This document shows positions 17,373 to 25,205 of a stretch of 38,923 nucleotides of DNA, in pieces. How positions within the stretch are numbered: the first letter of the stretch is position 1; the number at the start of each line of letters is the position of its first letter. The DNA comes from PALSA-911 sp037442565 (lineage in GTDB: Bacteria > Pseudomonadota > Alphaproteobacteria > Acetobacterales > Acetobacteraceae). A program made the translations under genes and the position numbers. The notes under the pieces were generated by a model. It was not told the origin of the DNA. It worked only from the letters and a program-made list of their open reading frames with translations, and searched no databases. Location: contig JBBIQA010000019.1 in NCBI GenBank assembly GCA_037442565.1, positions 1 to 38,923 on the forward strand. Direction: 5' to 3'.

Positions 17373-17398
17373 GCAGCACTCGGGCCAAGCGACCCTGA

Positions 17399-17432
17399 GC
17401 CGCCCGCGTCCGACACTCCGGATGCGGGCGGC
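17399..17432 (+). terminator. GC-rich hairpin after the flavin monooxygenase gene
   Basis: GCCGCCCGC (17399-17407) pairs with GCGGGCGGC (17424-17432). The stem continues inward with GTCCG and CGGAT (one G-T wobble), giving 14 pairs and a 6-nt loop, 27 nt after the stop codon. There is no U-run, so it is either a weak intrinsic terminator or an mRNA-stabilising hairpin. Confidence 0.5.
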
Positions 17433-17547
17433 CGAACCTGTGCGCCAGGCCGCACGGCTTGCACCGCCGCAAAAATACCGCGTAGTATCCGGGCATCCCA
17501 GCCAGTCAAAACCGTCCAAACGGATGAACCGGAGCGCCTTAAAAGCC

Positions 17548-19191
17548 ATGCCCGACACGAATATGCCCCGCCAGACCAACCAGTCCACGCAGGCCACCGA
17601 GTTGGATGCGCTGGTCATCGGCGCCGGCTTCTCCGGCATGTATCAGCTGCTCTGCCTGCGCGACCGGCTCGGCCTTGCGGTGAAGGTGCTGGAAGCCGGC
17701 GACGGCGTCGGCGGCACCTGGTACTGGAACCGCTATCCCGGCGCGCGCTGCGATTCCGAGAGCCATTCCTATTCGTTCTATTTCTCCGACGAGTTGCTGA
17801 AGGAATGGGAATGGTCCGAGCGCTATCCGCAGCAGCCGGAGATCCTGCGCTACCTCAACTTCGTTGCCGACAAGTTCGACCTCAAGCGCGACATCAACTT
17901 CAACACCCGCGTCACCTCCGCCCGGTACGACGAGGCGGCCAATCGCTGGCAGGTCACCACCGAGGGTGGGGACCGCTACACGACGAAATTCCTGATCACC
18001 GCGGTCGGCTGCCTGTCCTCGGCCAACATCCCCAACATTCCCGGCCTCGATGGCTTCGCCGGCCAATGGTACCACACCGGGCAATGGCCGCATGAGGGCG
18101 TGGATTTCACCGGCAAGCGGGTCGGGATGATCGGTACCGGCTCCACCGGCATCCAGGCCGCGCCGGTCATCGCGGAGACCGCGGCGCATCTGACGGTGTT
18201 CCAGCGCACGGCGAACTACTCCATGCCCGCGCAGAACCATCCGCTCAGTGCCGAGTTCAAGCGCTGGGTGAAGGAGAACACCGGCGAGCTGCGTCGCATC
18301 ATGCAGTCCACGCCGAACGGCCATCCGTTCGTCATCGAGGACCGCTCCGCCCACGACGTGACGACGGAAGAACGCAACGCCATCTACGAGAAGGCCTGGG
18401 AAATCGGCGGTCTGCAGTTCCGGGCCACATTCCGCGACCTGCTGGTAGACAAATCGGCGAACGACACCGCGGCCGAGTTCATCCGCGCCAAGATCCGCCA
18501 GATCGTCAAGGACCCGGAAACCGCGGCCAGGCTGGCCGATATCGACCATCCCTTTGCCGCCAAGCGTCCGCCGATCGATACCTTCTATTTCGAAACCTTC
18601 AACCGCGACAACGTCTCCCTGGTCGATATCCGCGCCAACCCGATCGAGCGCATCACCCCCGGCGGCATCCGGACGAAGGACGCCGAGTATCCGCTCGACA
18701 TCATCGTCTTCGCCACCGGGTTCGACGCCATGACCGGCCCGCTGCTGCGCATGGACATCCGGGGCCGCGATGGACTGGCGCTGAAGGACGCCTGGAATGC
18801 CGGGCCGCGCAGCTATCTCGGCCTGCAGGTCGCCGGCTTCCCCAATCTGTTCACCGTCACCGGACCGGGAAGCCCGTCCGTGCTGTGCAACATGCCTGTG
18901 GCGATCGAGCAGCATGCCGAATGGATCGCCGACTGCATCGCCCATATGCGCGAGCACGGCCTGGAGCGGATCGAAGCGAAGCCGGAAGCGGCGGATGCGT
19001 GGGTCGAGCAGGTCAACGCGGCCGCCAACGCGACCCTGCTGCCGCAGGCCAAGCATTCCTGGTATCTCGGCGCCAATGTTCCCGGCAAGCCGCGGGTGTT
19101 CATGCCGTATGCCGGCGGCATGGCGCGCTACCGGGAAATCTGCGCCGAGGTGGCGGCGAACGACTACAAGGGGTTCACGCTCAGCGCTTGA
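17548..19191 (+). CDS. Baeyer-Villiger-type flavin monooxygenase
   Basis: The 547-aa class B flavoprotein should use NADPH and oxygen to turn a ketone into an ester or lactone. The FAD motif GAGFSG is at 25-30, the NADPH motif GTGSTG at 196-201, and between them lies the family fingerprint FxGxxxHxxxWP as FAGQWYHTGQWP (170-181). GGTWYWNRYPGARCDSES (55-72) and a VFATGFDAMTG motif near the C-terminus agree. Length fits cyclohexanone-monooxygenase-type enzymes. ATG 17548 is the best start (GGAG about 13 nt upstream); ATG 17524 is possible. It lies 175 bp after the flavin monooxygenase, beyond a hairpin, and 67 bp before an AEC carrier. The ketone substrate is unknown. Confidence 0.93.
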   Translation: MPDTNMPRQTNQSTQATELDALVIGAGFSGMYQLLCLRDRLGLAVKVLEAGDGVGGTWYWNRYPGARCDSESHSYSFYFSDELLKEWEWSERYPQQPEILRYLNFVADKFDLKRDINFNTRVTSARYDEAANRWQVTTEGGDRYTTKFLITAVGCLSSANIPNIPGLDGFAGQWYHTGQWPHEGVDFTGKRVGMIGTGSTGIQAAPVIAETAAHLTVFQRTANYSMPAQNHPLSAEFKRWVKENTGELRRIMQSTPNGHPFVIEDRSAHDVTTEERNAIYEKAWEIGGLQFRATFRDLLVDKSANDTAAEFIRAKIRQIVKDPETAARLADIDHPFAAKRPPIDTFYFETFNRDNVSLVDIRANPIERITPGGIRTKDAEYPLDIIVFATGFDAMTGPLLRMDIRGRDGLALKDAWNAGPRSYLGLQVAGFPNLFTVTGPGSPSVLCNMPVAIEQHAEWIADCIAHMREHGLERIEAKPEAADAWVEQVNAAANATLLPQAKHSWYLGANVPGKPRVFMPYAGGMARYREICAEVAANDYKGFTLSA

Positions 19192-19258
19192 CCGGAAAAC
19201 GCGCAAACGTGCGCGTTGGGCCAGACCTCGCTGATGCCGCTTCGGAACAGGATGCGGC

Positions 19259-20194
19259 ATGAGTGCGATCGTCACGGTCGCGCTGCCGGTTTTCGCGTTG
19301 ATCCTGTCAGGAACGATCGCGGCGAGGCGCGGCTTCCTGGGACCGCATGCGACATCCTCGCTCAATCTGTTCGTGGTGTATCTGGCGCTGCCGTCGGTGC
19401 TGTTTCAGGCGATGGCCAGGATCCATCCGGCCGACCTGGGCAATGCGGGATTTCTGGCGGCGTATGGCGGAGCGATTTTGTTGCCGTTTGCCGTGGTACT
19501 GGCGGGCTTGCGGTTACGCGGGGTGCGGCTGGGGGATGCGACCGTTCTGGCGTTGGGCGGAACGTTTTCCAATACCGGCTACATGGGCATTCCGCTGTGC
19601 CTGATCGCATTCGGCCAGGGCAGCCTGGTGCCGGGGGTGGTGGCGATGATGATCACCGCCTGCCCGCATTTCGCCGCCGCGATCGCCCTGATCGAGGCGG
19701 ACCAGCAGGCAACGCCGAGTTTGCGGCGCACGGTGACGAAGGTGGGTGGGGCGCTGGCTCGCAATCCGCTGCTGGTATCCTCGGTGCTGGGGTTGGCGGT
19801 GGCGCTTTCCGGCGTCGCCCTGCCGGTGCCGGTGGACCGGTTCCTGACGCTGATGGGCGGGGCTTCCAGCCCGTGCGCGCTGGTGGCGATCGGGTTGCTG
19901 CTGGGTGAGCAGAGCGAACGCTTCGCGCCGGGGCTGGTGTTCCGGCTGGCGGCGGTGAAACTGCTGGTACAGCCTGGGATCGCCTGGGTGATCGCCTACA
20001 AGCTGGTGGCGCTGCCGCCGGTCTGGGCGGCGACAGCCGTGGTGATGAGTGCGCTGCCGACCGGGTCCGGGGCGTTCACGCTGGCGCAGCTCTACGGCCG
20101 GCAGCGGGCGGCGACTTCCGGGGTGATATTGGTGTCGACGGTGGTTTCATTCTTCACGTTGTCGGTGCTGCTGGCCTGGCTGACTCCGGGCTAG
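19259..20194 (+). CDS. AEC family transporter (auxin efflux carrier-like)
   Basis: The 311-aa inner-membrane protein has about ten hydrophobic segments in two five-helix halves. Landmarks are LNLFVVYLALPSVLF in the first half, GGTFSNTGYMGIPL with the conserved N-x-G-x-x-G-x-P, and MSALPTGSGAFTLAQLYG in the last part. Bacterial AEC proteins move small organic acids such as malate or malonate; direction and substrate cannot be told here. AGGA lies 7 nt before ATG 19259. Its stop codon shares the four bases CTAG (20191-20194) with the stop of the convergent monooxygenase gene. Confidence 0.9.
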   Translation: MSAIVTVALPVFALILSGTIAARRGFLGPHATSSLNLFVVYLALPSVLFQAMARIHPADLGNAGFLAAYGGAILLPFAVVLAGLRLRGVRLGDATVLALGGTFSNTGYMGIPLCLIAFGQGSLVPGVVAMMITACPHFAAAIALIEADQQATPSLRRTVTKVGGALARNPLLVSSVLGLAVALSGVALPVPVDRFLTLMGGASSPCALVAIGLLLGEQSERFAPGLVFRLAAVKLLVQPGIAWVIAYKLVALPPVWAATAVVMSALPTGSGAFTLAQLYGRQRAATSGVILVSTVVSFFTLSVLLAWLTPG

Positions 20195-21519
20195 TCTGGA
20201 AAGAAACGGTTGGCGGGGCGGGGCAGGCCGAGGTTTTCCCGCAAGGTCTTGCCTTCGTATTCGCGCCGGAACAGGCCGCGGCGCTGCAGTTCCGGCACCA
20301 CGCGGTCGACGAAATCATCGAGGCCACCGGGCAGGTACGGGAACATGACGTTGAAGCCGTCCGAGCCCTCCGTCAGCAGCCATTCCTCCATCTGGTCGGC
20401 GATCATGGCGGGGGTGCCGAGCATGGTCAGACCGGCATAGCCGCCGAGGCGCTGGGCGAGCTGGCGGACGCTGAGGTTCTCGCGGCGGGCCAGGGCGATG
20501 GCGCGCTCGCGGCCGCTTTGGCTGGCGTTGCTTTCGGGAATGTCCGGCAACGGGGCGTCGGGGTCGAATTGCGACGCATCGTGGCCGAGCGCGATGGAGA
20601 GGGAAGCGATGGCGCTGTCGTAATGCACCAGGCTGTCGAGCAAAGCGCGTTTGCGCTTGGCCTCGTCCAGCGTGTCGCCGACGATCACGAACACGCCGGG
20701 CAGGATCTTCAGGTGATCGCGGTTGCGGCCGAAGTTTTCCATCCGGGCCTTGACGTCGGCGTAGAATTTCTGGCCATCGGCCAGGGTGGCCTGGCTTGTG
20801 AACACGGCCTCGGCGGTCTCCGCGGCGATCTGCCGGCCGGCATCCGATGAACCGGCCTGCACGATCACCGGCCAGCCCTGGATCGGGCGGGCGATGTTGA
20901 CCGGGCCGCGGACCGAGAGCTCCGGGCCCTTGTGGTTCAGCACGTGCAGCCGGTCGGGGTTGAAATACACGCCGGCCTCGACGTCGCGAATGAACGCGTC
21001 ATCGGCCCAGCCGTCCCACAGACCGGTGACGACATCGTAGAATTCGCGGGCGCGCGTGTAGCGTTCGCCGTGCGCCATATGCTCGTCATGGCCGAAATTG
21101 CGGGCGCTGTCCGGGTTGGAGGTGGTCACCAGGTTCCAGCCGGCGCGGCCACCGCTGATGTGGTCGAGCGAGGCGAAGCGGCGGGCGACGTGGTACGGCT
21201 CCTCGTAGGTGGTGGAGGCGGTGGCGATCAGGCCGATATGCCCGGTGACGGCTGCAATAGCGGAGAGCAGCGTCATCGGCTCGAACGAGGGGGTGGTGGC
21301 GCTGCGCTTCAGCGCGTCCATCGGCATGTTCAGAACGGCGAGATGGTCGGCGAGGAAGATCGCGTCGAACCGGCCGCGTTCCAGCGTCTGCGCGAAGCGC
21401 TTGTAGTGGGAGATGTTGAAGTTGGCATCCGGGAAGGCACCGGGATAGCGCCAGGCGCCGGTGTGGATGCTGACGGGGCGCAGAAAGGCGCCGAGCCGCA
21501 ATTGCCGCGAGCGATCCAT
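20191..21519 (-). CDS. NtaA/SnaA/DszA-type FMN-dependent monooxygenase
   Basis: The 442-aa luciferase-fold enzyme belongs to the two-component group that acts on nitrilotriacetate, pristinamycin, dibenzothiophene sulfone or sulfonates with FMNH2 from a partner reductase. Landmarks are FLRPVSIHTGAWRYPGAF, GRFDAIFLADHLAV, HISGGRAGWNLVTTSNPDSA and PVIVQAGSSDAGRQIAAETA. The last 50 residues (LPGGLDDFVDRVVPELQRRG) are typical. The ribosome site AAAGGAG lies 5-6 nt before ATG 21519; the GTG two codons earlier directly abuts that site, so ATG is preferred. It is divergent from the Rrf2-cysK pair, which suggests sulfur scavenging rather than chelator breakdown (inferred). Confidence 0.9.
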   Translation of the reverse strand: MDRSRQLRLGAFLRPVSIHTGAWRYPGAFPDANFNISHYKRFAQTLERGRFDAIFLADHLAVLNMPMDALKRSATTPSFEPMTLLSAIAAVTGHIGLIATASTTYEEPYHVARRFASLDHISGGRAGWNLVTTSNPDSARNFGHDEHMAHGERYTRAREFYDVVTGLWDGWADDAFIRDVEAGVYFNPDRLHVLNHKGPELSVRGPVNIARPIQGWPVIVQAGSSDAGRQIAAETAEAVFTSQATLADGQKFYADVKARMENFGRNRDHLKILPGVFVIVGDTLDEAKRKRALLDSLVHYDSAIASLSIALGHDASQFDPDAPLPDIPESNASQSGRERAIALARRENLSVRQLAQRLGGYAGLTMLGTPAMIADQMEEWLLTEGSDGFNVMFPYLPGGLDDFVDRVVPELQRRGLFRREYEGKTLRENLGLPRPANRFFPD

Positions 21520-21844
21520 GGCCACTCCTTTGTCCGAGACGCTGGCGTTGGTGGATTACACAGTCGCCGGTCGGCAATTGATTGGCGACCGGCCGAAAAA
21601 TTCTACCATCCCGGCCAACCGAAGGACAAACACGGGCGCGACAGCCGACTGCGGGATTGGCCAGTATAAATCGTGGATTGCCGAGGCCGCTGGATTCGGT
21701 TTACTGTGAAAAGGTTGAAACGAAGCAATTTTCTCTCGTGAATCGCTCTTGCGAAACATGGATGCGCGCCAGGTGCTTTATGTGATGCGCGAGAAGGCGG
21801 GTAAGCGGGTCAGGGCCTTGCCGTTCGTGCCATTCGGAGCGGCC
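21520..21844. other. 325-bp divergent intergenic region
   Basis: This lies between the NtaA/DszA-type gene (leftward) and the Rrf2 gene (rightward). I find no convincing gene in it. It is less GC-rich than the coding flanks, carries the inverted repeat at 21566-21593 and a TATAAA stretch at 21665-21670, and must hold both promoters. No clear -35/-10 pair could be fixed. Confidence 0.7.
21566..21593. promoter_or_regulatory. Inverted repeat, possible operator
   Basis: GCCGGTCG (21566-21573) and CGACCGGC (21586-21593) are perfect inverted 8-mers separated by 12 bp. The centre is 60 bp upstream of the monooxygenase start codon, where a regulator could bind. Such GC-rich repeats also arise by chance, so this is tentative. 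Confidence 0.35.
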
Positions 21845-22339
21845 ATGCGAAACAGGGGTATGCCAGACGCCATGAAGTCAGCCGAAATGAAGATCGTCCG
21901 GCGCGACCGGGTGATGACCGCGGTTACCCTGATGCTCGACATCGCGTTCCACGCCGGGCGGACCGGAACCGTGAATGCGGGCGACATCGCCGAGCGGCTC
22001 GGCCTGGCGCGGCGCGGCATGGAGCCGTTGCTGCAGACGCTGTCGCGCGCCGGCTTGCTGGACAGCCTGAGAGGCCCGAAGGGTGGTTACAGGCTCGGCC
22101 GGCCGCAGCGCGACATAAGGCTGGTGGAGATCATCGGCGTGGCACTCGCCGATGACGACGATGGCGGGCATGGCCCGGGCGGGCGGTTGCATCACGCGGT
22201 GGTGGATCCCCTGTTCGCGGAGTTGGACGAGGCCGCGCGCGCCAAGTTGCAGGCGCTGACAGTGGACGATCTGCTGCGCCGGGCCGCCGCGGCCGGGTTG
22301 CGCCGGCCGGCCACCGAACCGATCAGCTTCGCGATCTGA
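21845..22339 (+). CDS. Rrf2 family transcriptional regulator lacking cysteines
   Basis: The 164-aa protein has the Rrf2 winged helix: AGDIAERLGLARRGMEPLLQTLSRAGLL, the wing RGPKGGYRLGRP and DIRLVEIIGVAL. It contains no cysteine at all, so it cannot hold the Fe-S cluster of IscR or NsrR. This matches the cluster-free group that includes CymR, the cysteine-metabolism repressor of Gram-positives, which works with CysK. cysK begins 17 bp downstream and is surely co-transcribed. ATG 21845 is preferred because GGAGCGGCC precedes it; further starts at 21749, 21860 and 21872 are in frame. The divergent monooxygenase is a likely target. Function is inferred from context. Confidence 0.85.
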   Translation: MRNRGMPDAMKSAEMKIVRRDRVMTAVTLMLDIAFHAGRTGTVNAGDIAERLGLARRGMEPLLQTLSRAGLLDSLRGPKGGYRLGRPQRDIRLVEIIGVALADDDDGGHGPGGRLHHAVVDPLFAELDEAARAKLQALTVDDLLRRAAAAGLRRPATEPISFAI

Positions 22340-22356
22340 CCCAGGAAGACGCCCGC

Positions 22357-23331
22357 ATGGCAACGACGACCAAACCGCGCCTGCCGCCCAAAACCGGCCG
22401 GCTGTACGGCAGCATCCTGGAGACGATCGGCGGCACGCCGCTGGTGCGCCTGCCCCGGCTGATCGCCGCGGATGATTTGCGGGCCGAACTCGCGTTGAAG
22501 CTGGAGTTCTTCAATCCGCTGGGGTCGGTGAAGGACCGCATCGGCCTGGCAATGGTGGAGGCGGCGGAACGCGCCGGCACGATCCGGCCGGGGGTGACGA
22601 CCCTGGTGGAACCCACCTCTGGCAATACCGGCATCGCGCTGGCGTTCGTGGCGGCGGCGAAGGGCTACAAGCTGATCGTGGTGATGCCCGACGGCGCTTC
22701 GGTGGAACGGCACAAGATGCTGCGGCTGATGGGTGCGGTGGTGGAGCAGACGCCGGCCCGGCAGGGAATGGCCGGGGCGATCGCGCGGGCCAACGCGATC
22801 GTCGCCAAGACGCCGGATGCCTGGATCGCGCGGCAGTTCGAGAATCCGGCCAATCCAGAGATCCATGAAAAGACGACCGCCGAGGAACTCTGGTCCGACA
22901 GTGCCGGACGCGTGGACATCGTGGTCGGCGGCGTCGGCACCGGCGGGACTGTCACTGGCATCGCGCGGGCGCTGAAACCGCGCCGGCCCGGATTGCGGGT
23001 GATCGGGGTGGAGCCGATGGAGAGCGCGGTGCTGTCGGGCGACGAGCCGGGGCCGCACGCGATCCAGGGGCTCGGCGCCGGGTTCAAGCCGGATGTGCTG
23101 GAACTGGATCGGCTGGATGAGGTCTGCCGGGTGACCGAGCGGGACGCGCTGGCCGCGGCGCGGCGCTGCGCGGCCGTGGAGGGGCTGCCGGTCGGCATTT
23201 CCTCGGGCGCGGTGCTGCATGCGATGCTGGAACTGGCACGCGAGCCGGAGAACGAGGGCAAGCTGATCGTGGGTATCGCCGCCTCATTCGCGGAACGATA
23301 TTTGTCCACCGCGTTGTTCGCGGGAATGTAG
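22357..23331 (+). CDS. cysK: Cysteine synthase (O-acetylserine sulfhydrylase)
   Basis: This PLP enzyme makes cysteine from O-acetylserine and sulfide. In the 324-aa protein the PLP lysine is K59 in NPLGSVKDRIG, the substrate loop TSGNTG is at 87-92, and the phosphate-binding loop GVGTGGT is at 192-198. Length matches CysK. MPDGASVERHK replaces the more usual MPxxMSxER sequence, a mild variant. It could instead use O-phosphoserine or act as a cystathionine beta-synthase-like enzyme, but no extra domain is present. It is co-transcribed with the Rrf2 regulator; the ribosome site AGGAAG precedes ATG 22357. Two residues upstream of the PLP motif (EFF) deviate slightly from the commonest form. Confidence 0.93.
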   Translation: MATTTKPRLPPKTGRLYGSILETIGGTPLVRLPRLIAADDLRAELALKLEFFNPLGSVKDRIGLAMVEAAERAGTIRPGVTTLVEPTSGNTGIALAFVAAAKGYKLIVVMPDGASVERHKMLRLMGAVVEQTPARQGMAGAIARANAIVAKTPDAWIARQFENPANPEIHEKTTAEELWSDSAGRVDIVVGGVGTGGTVTGIARALKPRRPGLRVIGVEPMESAVLSGDEPGPHAIQGLGAGFKPDVLELDRLDEVCRVTERDALAAARRCAAVEGLPVGISSGAVLHAMLELAREPENEGKLIVGIAASFAERYLSTALFAGM

Positions 23332-23354
23332 GCAACCGGGTCTGCTGGTGGGTG

Positions 23355-23579
23355 TTACTTGCCGGCGTAGCGGGCCAGAAACTCGCCGGCACTTATCACG
23401 GCAGCTGGCTGCTCGTCGGCGTTTGGCGTGAACTGGACCCATCGGCGCGTCAGCAGGGTCGGCTCGATACCATGCTCACGCGCGATCCATTTGACCGCTT
23501 CCGACAGCCGTTCCCCTTGGGCCAAGGCCTGCTCGACCTGGCGAATGGCGTCGGTCAGGGTGAACATGCTGGCGGTCAT
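23355..23579 (-). CDS. Small protein of unknown function
   Basis: This 74-aa protein is not in a family I recognise. It is mostly helical, with DAIRQVEQALAQGERLSEAV followed by KWIAREHGIEPTLLTRRWVQ, a layout that could be a helix-turn-helix or a small interaction module. It has no signal peptide or membrane segment. AGGGGG sits 9 nt before ATG 23579, better than the alternatives at 23588 and 23567. It is transcribed convergently to cysK with 23 bp between. The isolation and the AT-richer upstream region (about 23630-23710) suggest its own promoter. Confidence 0.6.
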   Translation of the reverse strand: MTASMFTLTDAIRQVEQALAQGERLSEAVKWIAREHGIEPTLLTRRWVQFTPNADEQPAAVISAGEFLARYAGK

Positions 23580-23678
23580 GACGAACATCCCCCTGACAAA
23601 AACAGGCGGCGCGGGAACGGCCCGAGCCATGCTGTAAATGCAGACTACCTATGCGAGATCGGGAATGCAAGAATTATT

Positions 23679-23698
23679 TGCTGCAAAGCAGCATTTTT
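23679..23698 (+). terminator. Intrinsic terminator-like hairpin with U-run
   Basis: TGCTGC, loop AAA, GCAGCA, then TTTTT: a 6-bp stem followed by five T on the plus strand. The nearest plus-strand gene is cysK, whose stop is 348 bp upstream with an antisense small gene between, so the transcript it would end is not obvious. Confidence 0.5.
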
Positions 23699-23731
23699 CC
23701 GCGAATGAGCCGGTGCTGGCTCAACCGGAAT

Positions 23732-23766
23732 GAAAACGGGCGCCTCCGGAGACCGGCGACGCCCGT
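23732..23766 (-). terminator. Intrinsic terminator of the flavin monooxygenase gene
   Basis: Read on the minus strand, ACGGGCG (23766-23760) pairs with CGCCCGT (23742-23736). An inner CCGG/CCGG stem around TCT extends the hairpin, and TTTT follows. It begins 22 nt after the stop codon at 23788, the expected place for a rho-independent terminator. Confidence 0.7.
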
Positions 23767-23787
23767 GAAAACACAGGATTTTGACGC

Positions 23788-24984
23788 TCAGACCGGCGAT
23801 TTGCCGGTATGCAGCTTCAAGCGCATGTGATCGGGGACTTCCTGGCCAGCATCGGTGAAGGCTTTGCGCAAGGCGTTCATGCTGGGGCCGAAAATGCCGC
23901 TGCGGTTCTCGCTGGCCCAGTCGCGTGAGGCGAGCGGCCAGTCCAGGCTGCCCTGGAAGCGCGGCATGACCCAGCGGGCGAACAGCTCGAAGCTGCGCAT
24001 CGTCTGTTCGCGGTTGGCCCATTCATGGGCGCGGAACAGCACGGCACCGGCGCCGCCGCCGGTGTGCGCCACCATGCGGGCGATGCCGTCGGCCACCGTT
24101 TCCGGCGAACCTACCAGGGTGGTGCCGGCGGCCAGGCCATCGGCCAGCGGGTTCTCGCTGCGCATCGGCGGGCGGCCGAGGGTTTCGCTGAAATAGGTCT
24201 GGGTCTCGATCCGCTCACCCACACGGACCTCGCGCATGGCCTGCTCGTCGTCCTCGGCCACGTGCATGTTGACGACCAGGCGCCAATCGTCGCGCCGGAT
24301 GGTCTTGCCGTATTTCGCCGCCTCGGCCTCGCCCATTTTCCACTGCTCGGCCAGCTTCTCCGGCCCGCCGGGAAGGCCGGCGCCGAGCGACAGCAGGCCG
24401 ACGCCATGCTTGCCGGCGGTCAGCACGCCGGCGGGGGTGGTGGCACTGGCGACCGCGATCGGGAAGCCGCCCTTGGTGTAAGGGGCGAGGTGCAGGCGGG
24501 CCTCGCGCAGTTCGAACCAGTCGGTCTTCATCGTCACCGGCTCCTTGCCTGCGAGCAACTGCATGATGGCGCCCAGCGACTCGTCCATCATGCGGCGCTG
24601 CTGTTCCGCCTCGATGCCCATCATGTAGGCGTCCGACACCAGGGCGCCGGGGCCGCAGCCGAGCATGGCGCGCCCGCGGGTCATGTGGTCGAGTTGGACG
24701 AAGCGCTGCGCGACCAGCAGCGGGTGGTGGTAGGGCAGGCTGGTGACGCCGGAACCGAGCATGATGCGCCTGGTGCGGTCCGCCGCGATACCGATGACTA
24801 TTTCCGGAGAGGCGATGATTTCCCAACCGGCGGAATGGTGCTCGCCGATCCAGGCTTCATCGTAGCCGAGGTCGTCGAGATGCTGGATCAGTTCGAGATC
24901 GCGGGCCAGGGCCAGCGTCGGGTTATCGCCGACACGGTGAAACGGGGCCAGGAAGATGCCGAAACGTAGACCGTCGTGAGCCAT
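23788..24984 (-). CDS. Luciferase-like flavin-dependent monooxygenase (second limonene-monooxygenase-like copy)
   Basis: The 398-aa TIM-barrel protein is a clear paralogue of the enzyme at 16128-17372: FGIFLAPFHRVGDNP, LGYDEAWIGEHHSAGWEII, GSGVTSLPYHHPLLVAQR and GCGPGALVSDAYMMG align segment by segment. Predicted cofactor is reduced flavin from another enzyme; the nitroreductase gene next door, divergently transcribed, could fill that role. ATG 24984 follows GGAGAACACA. The divergence from the first copy is large enough for a different substrate. It is a single-gene unit with its own terminator. Confidence 0.9.
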   Translation of the reverse strand: MAHDGLRFGIFLAPFHRVGDNPTLALARDLELIQHLDDLGYDEAWIGEHHSAGWEIIASPEIVIGIAADRTRRIMLGSGVTSLPYHHPLLVAQRFVQLDHMTRGRAMLGCGPGALVSDAYMMGIEAEQQRRMMDESLGAIMQLLAGKEPVTMKTDWFELREARLHLAPYTKGGFPIAVASATTPAGVLTAGKHGVGLLSLGAGLPGGPEKLAEQWKMGEAEAAKYGKTIRRDDWRLVVNMHVAEDDEQAMREVRVGERIETQTYFSETLGRPPMRSENPLADGLAAGTTLVGSPETVADGIARMVAHTGGGAGAVLFRAHEWANREQTMRSFELFARWVMPRFQGSLDWPLASRDWASENRSGIFGPSMNALRKAFTDAGQEVPDHMRLKLHTGKSPV

Positions 24985-25205
24985 TGTGTTCTCCGGCAGG
25001 AATACCCTGCGATGCCGTGGTTGGGTAGGACCGCTGGCCTGCTGCCTCGGCGGATTGGTTTGTCTGGGAACCATAGTGCCTGAGCGGCGACTGTGCGCAA
25101 GGTCACGGCCCCGAAGCTCCCCCTTGACGCGGGGTTTGGTCAATTCCCCCGGCGATGGCACAATCGACCAGAGAATAACGATCGCGCGACGATCAGGGGA
25201 ATGGC

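Noticed and set aside
17399..19191. Treating the flavin monooxygenase and Baeyer-Villiger genes as one operon
   Set aside because: A 175-bp gap with a 14-bp hairpin separates them, so I cannot claim co-transcription.
21556..21759. Short leftward open frame in the region between the DszA-type and Rrf2 genes
   Set aside because: No ribosome site, no recognisable motif, and it covers the region that must hold two promoters.
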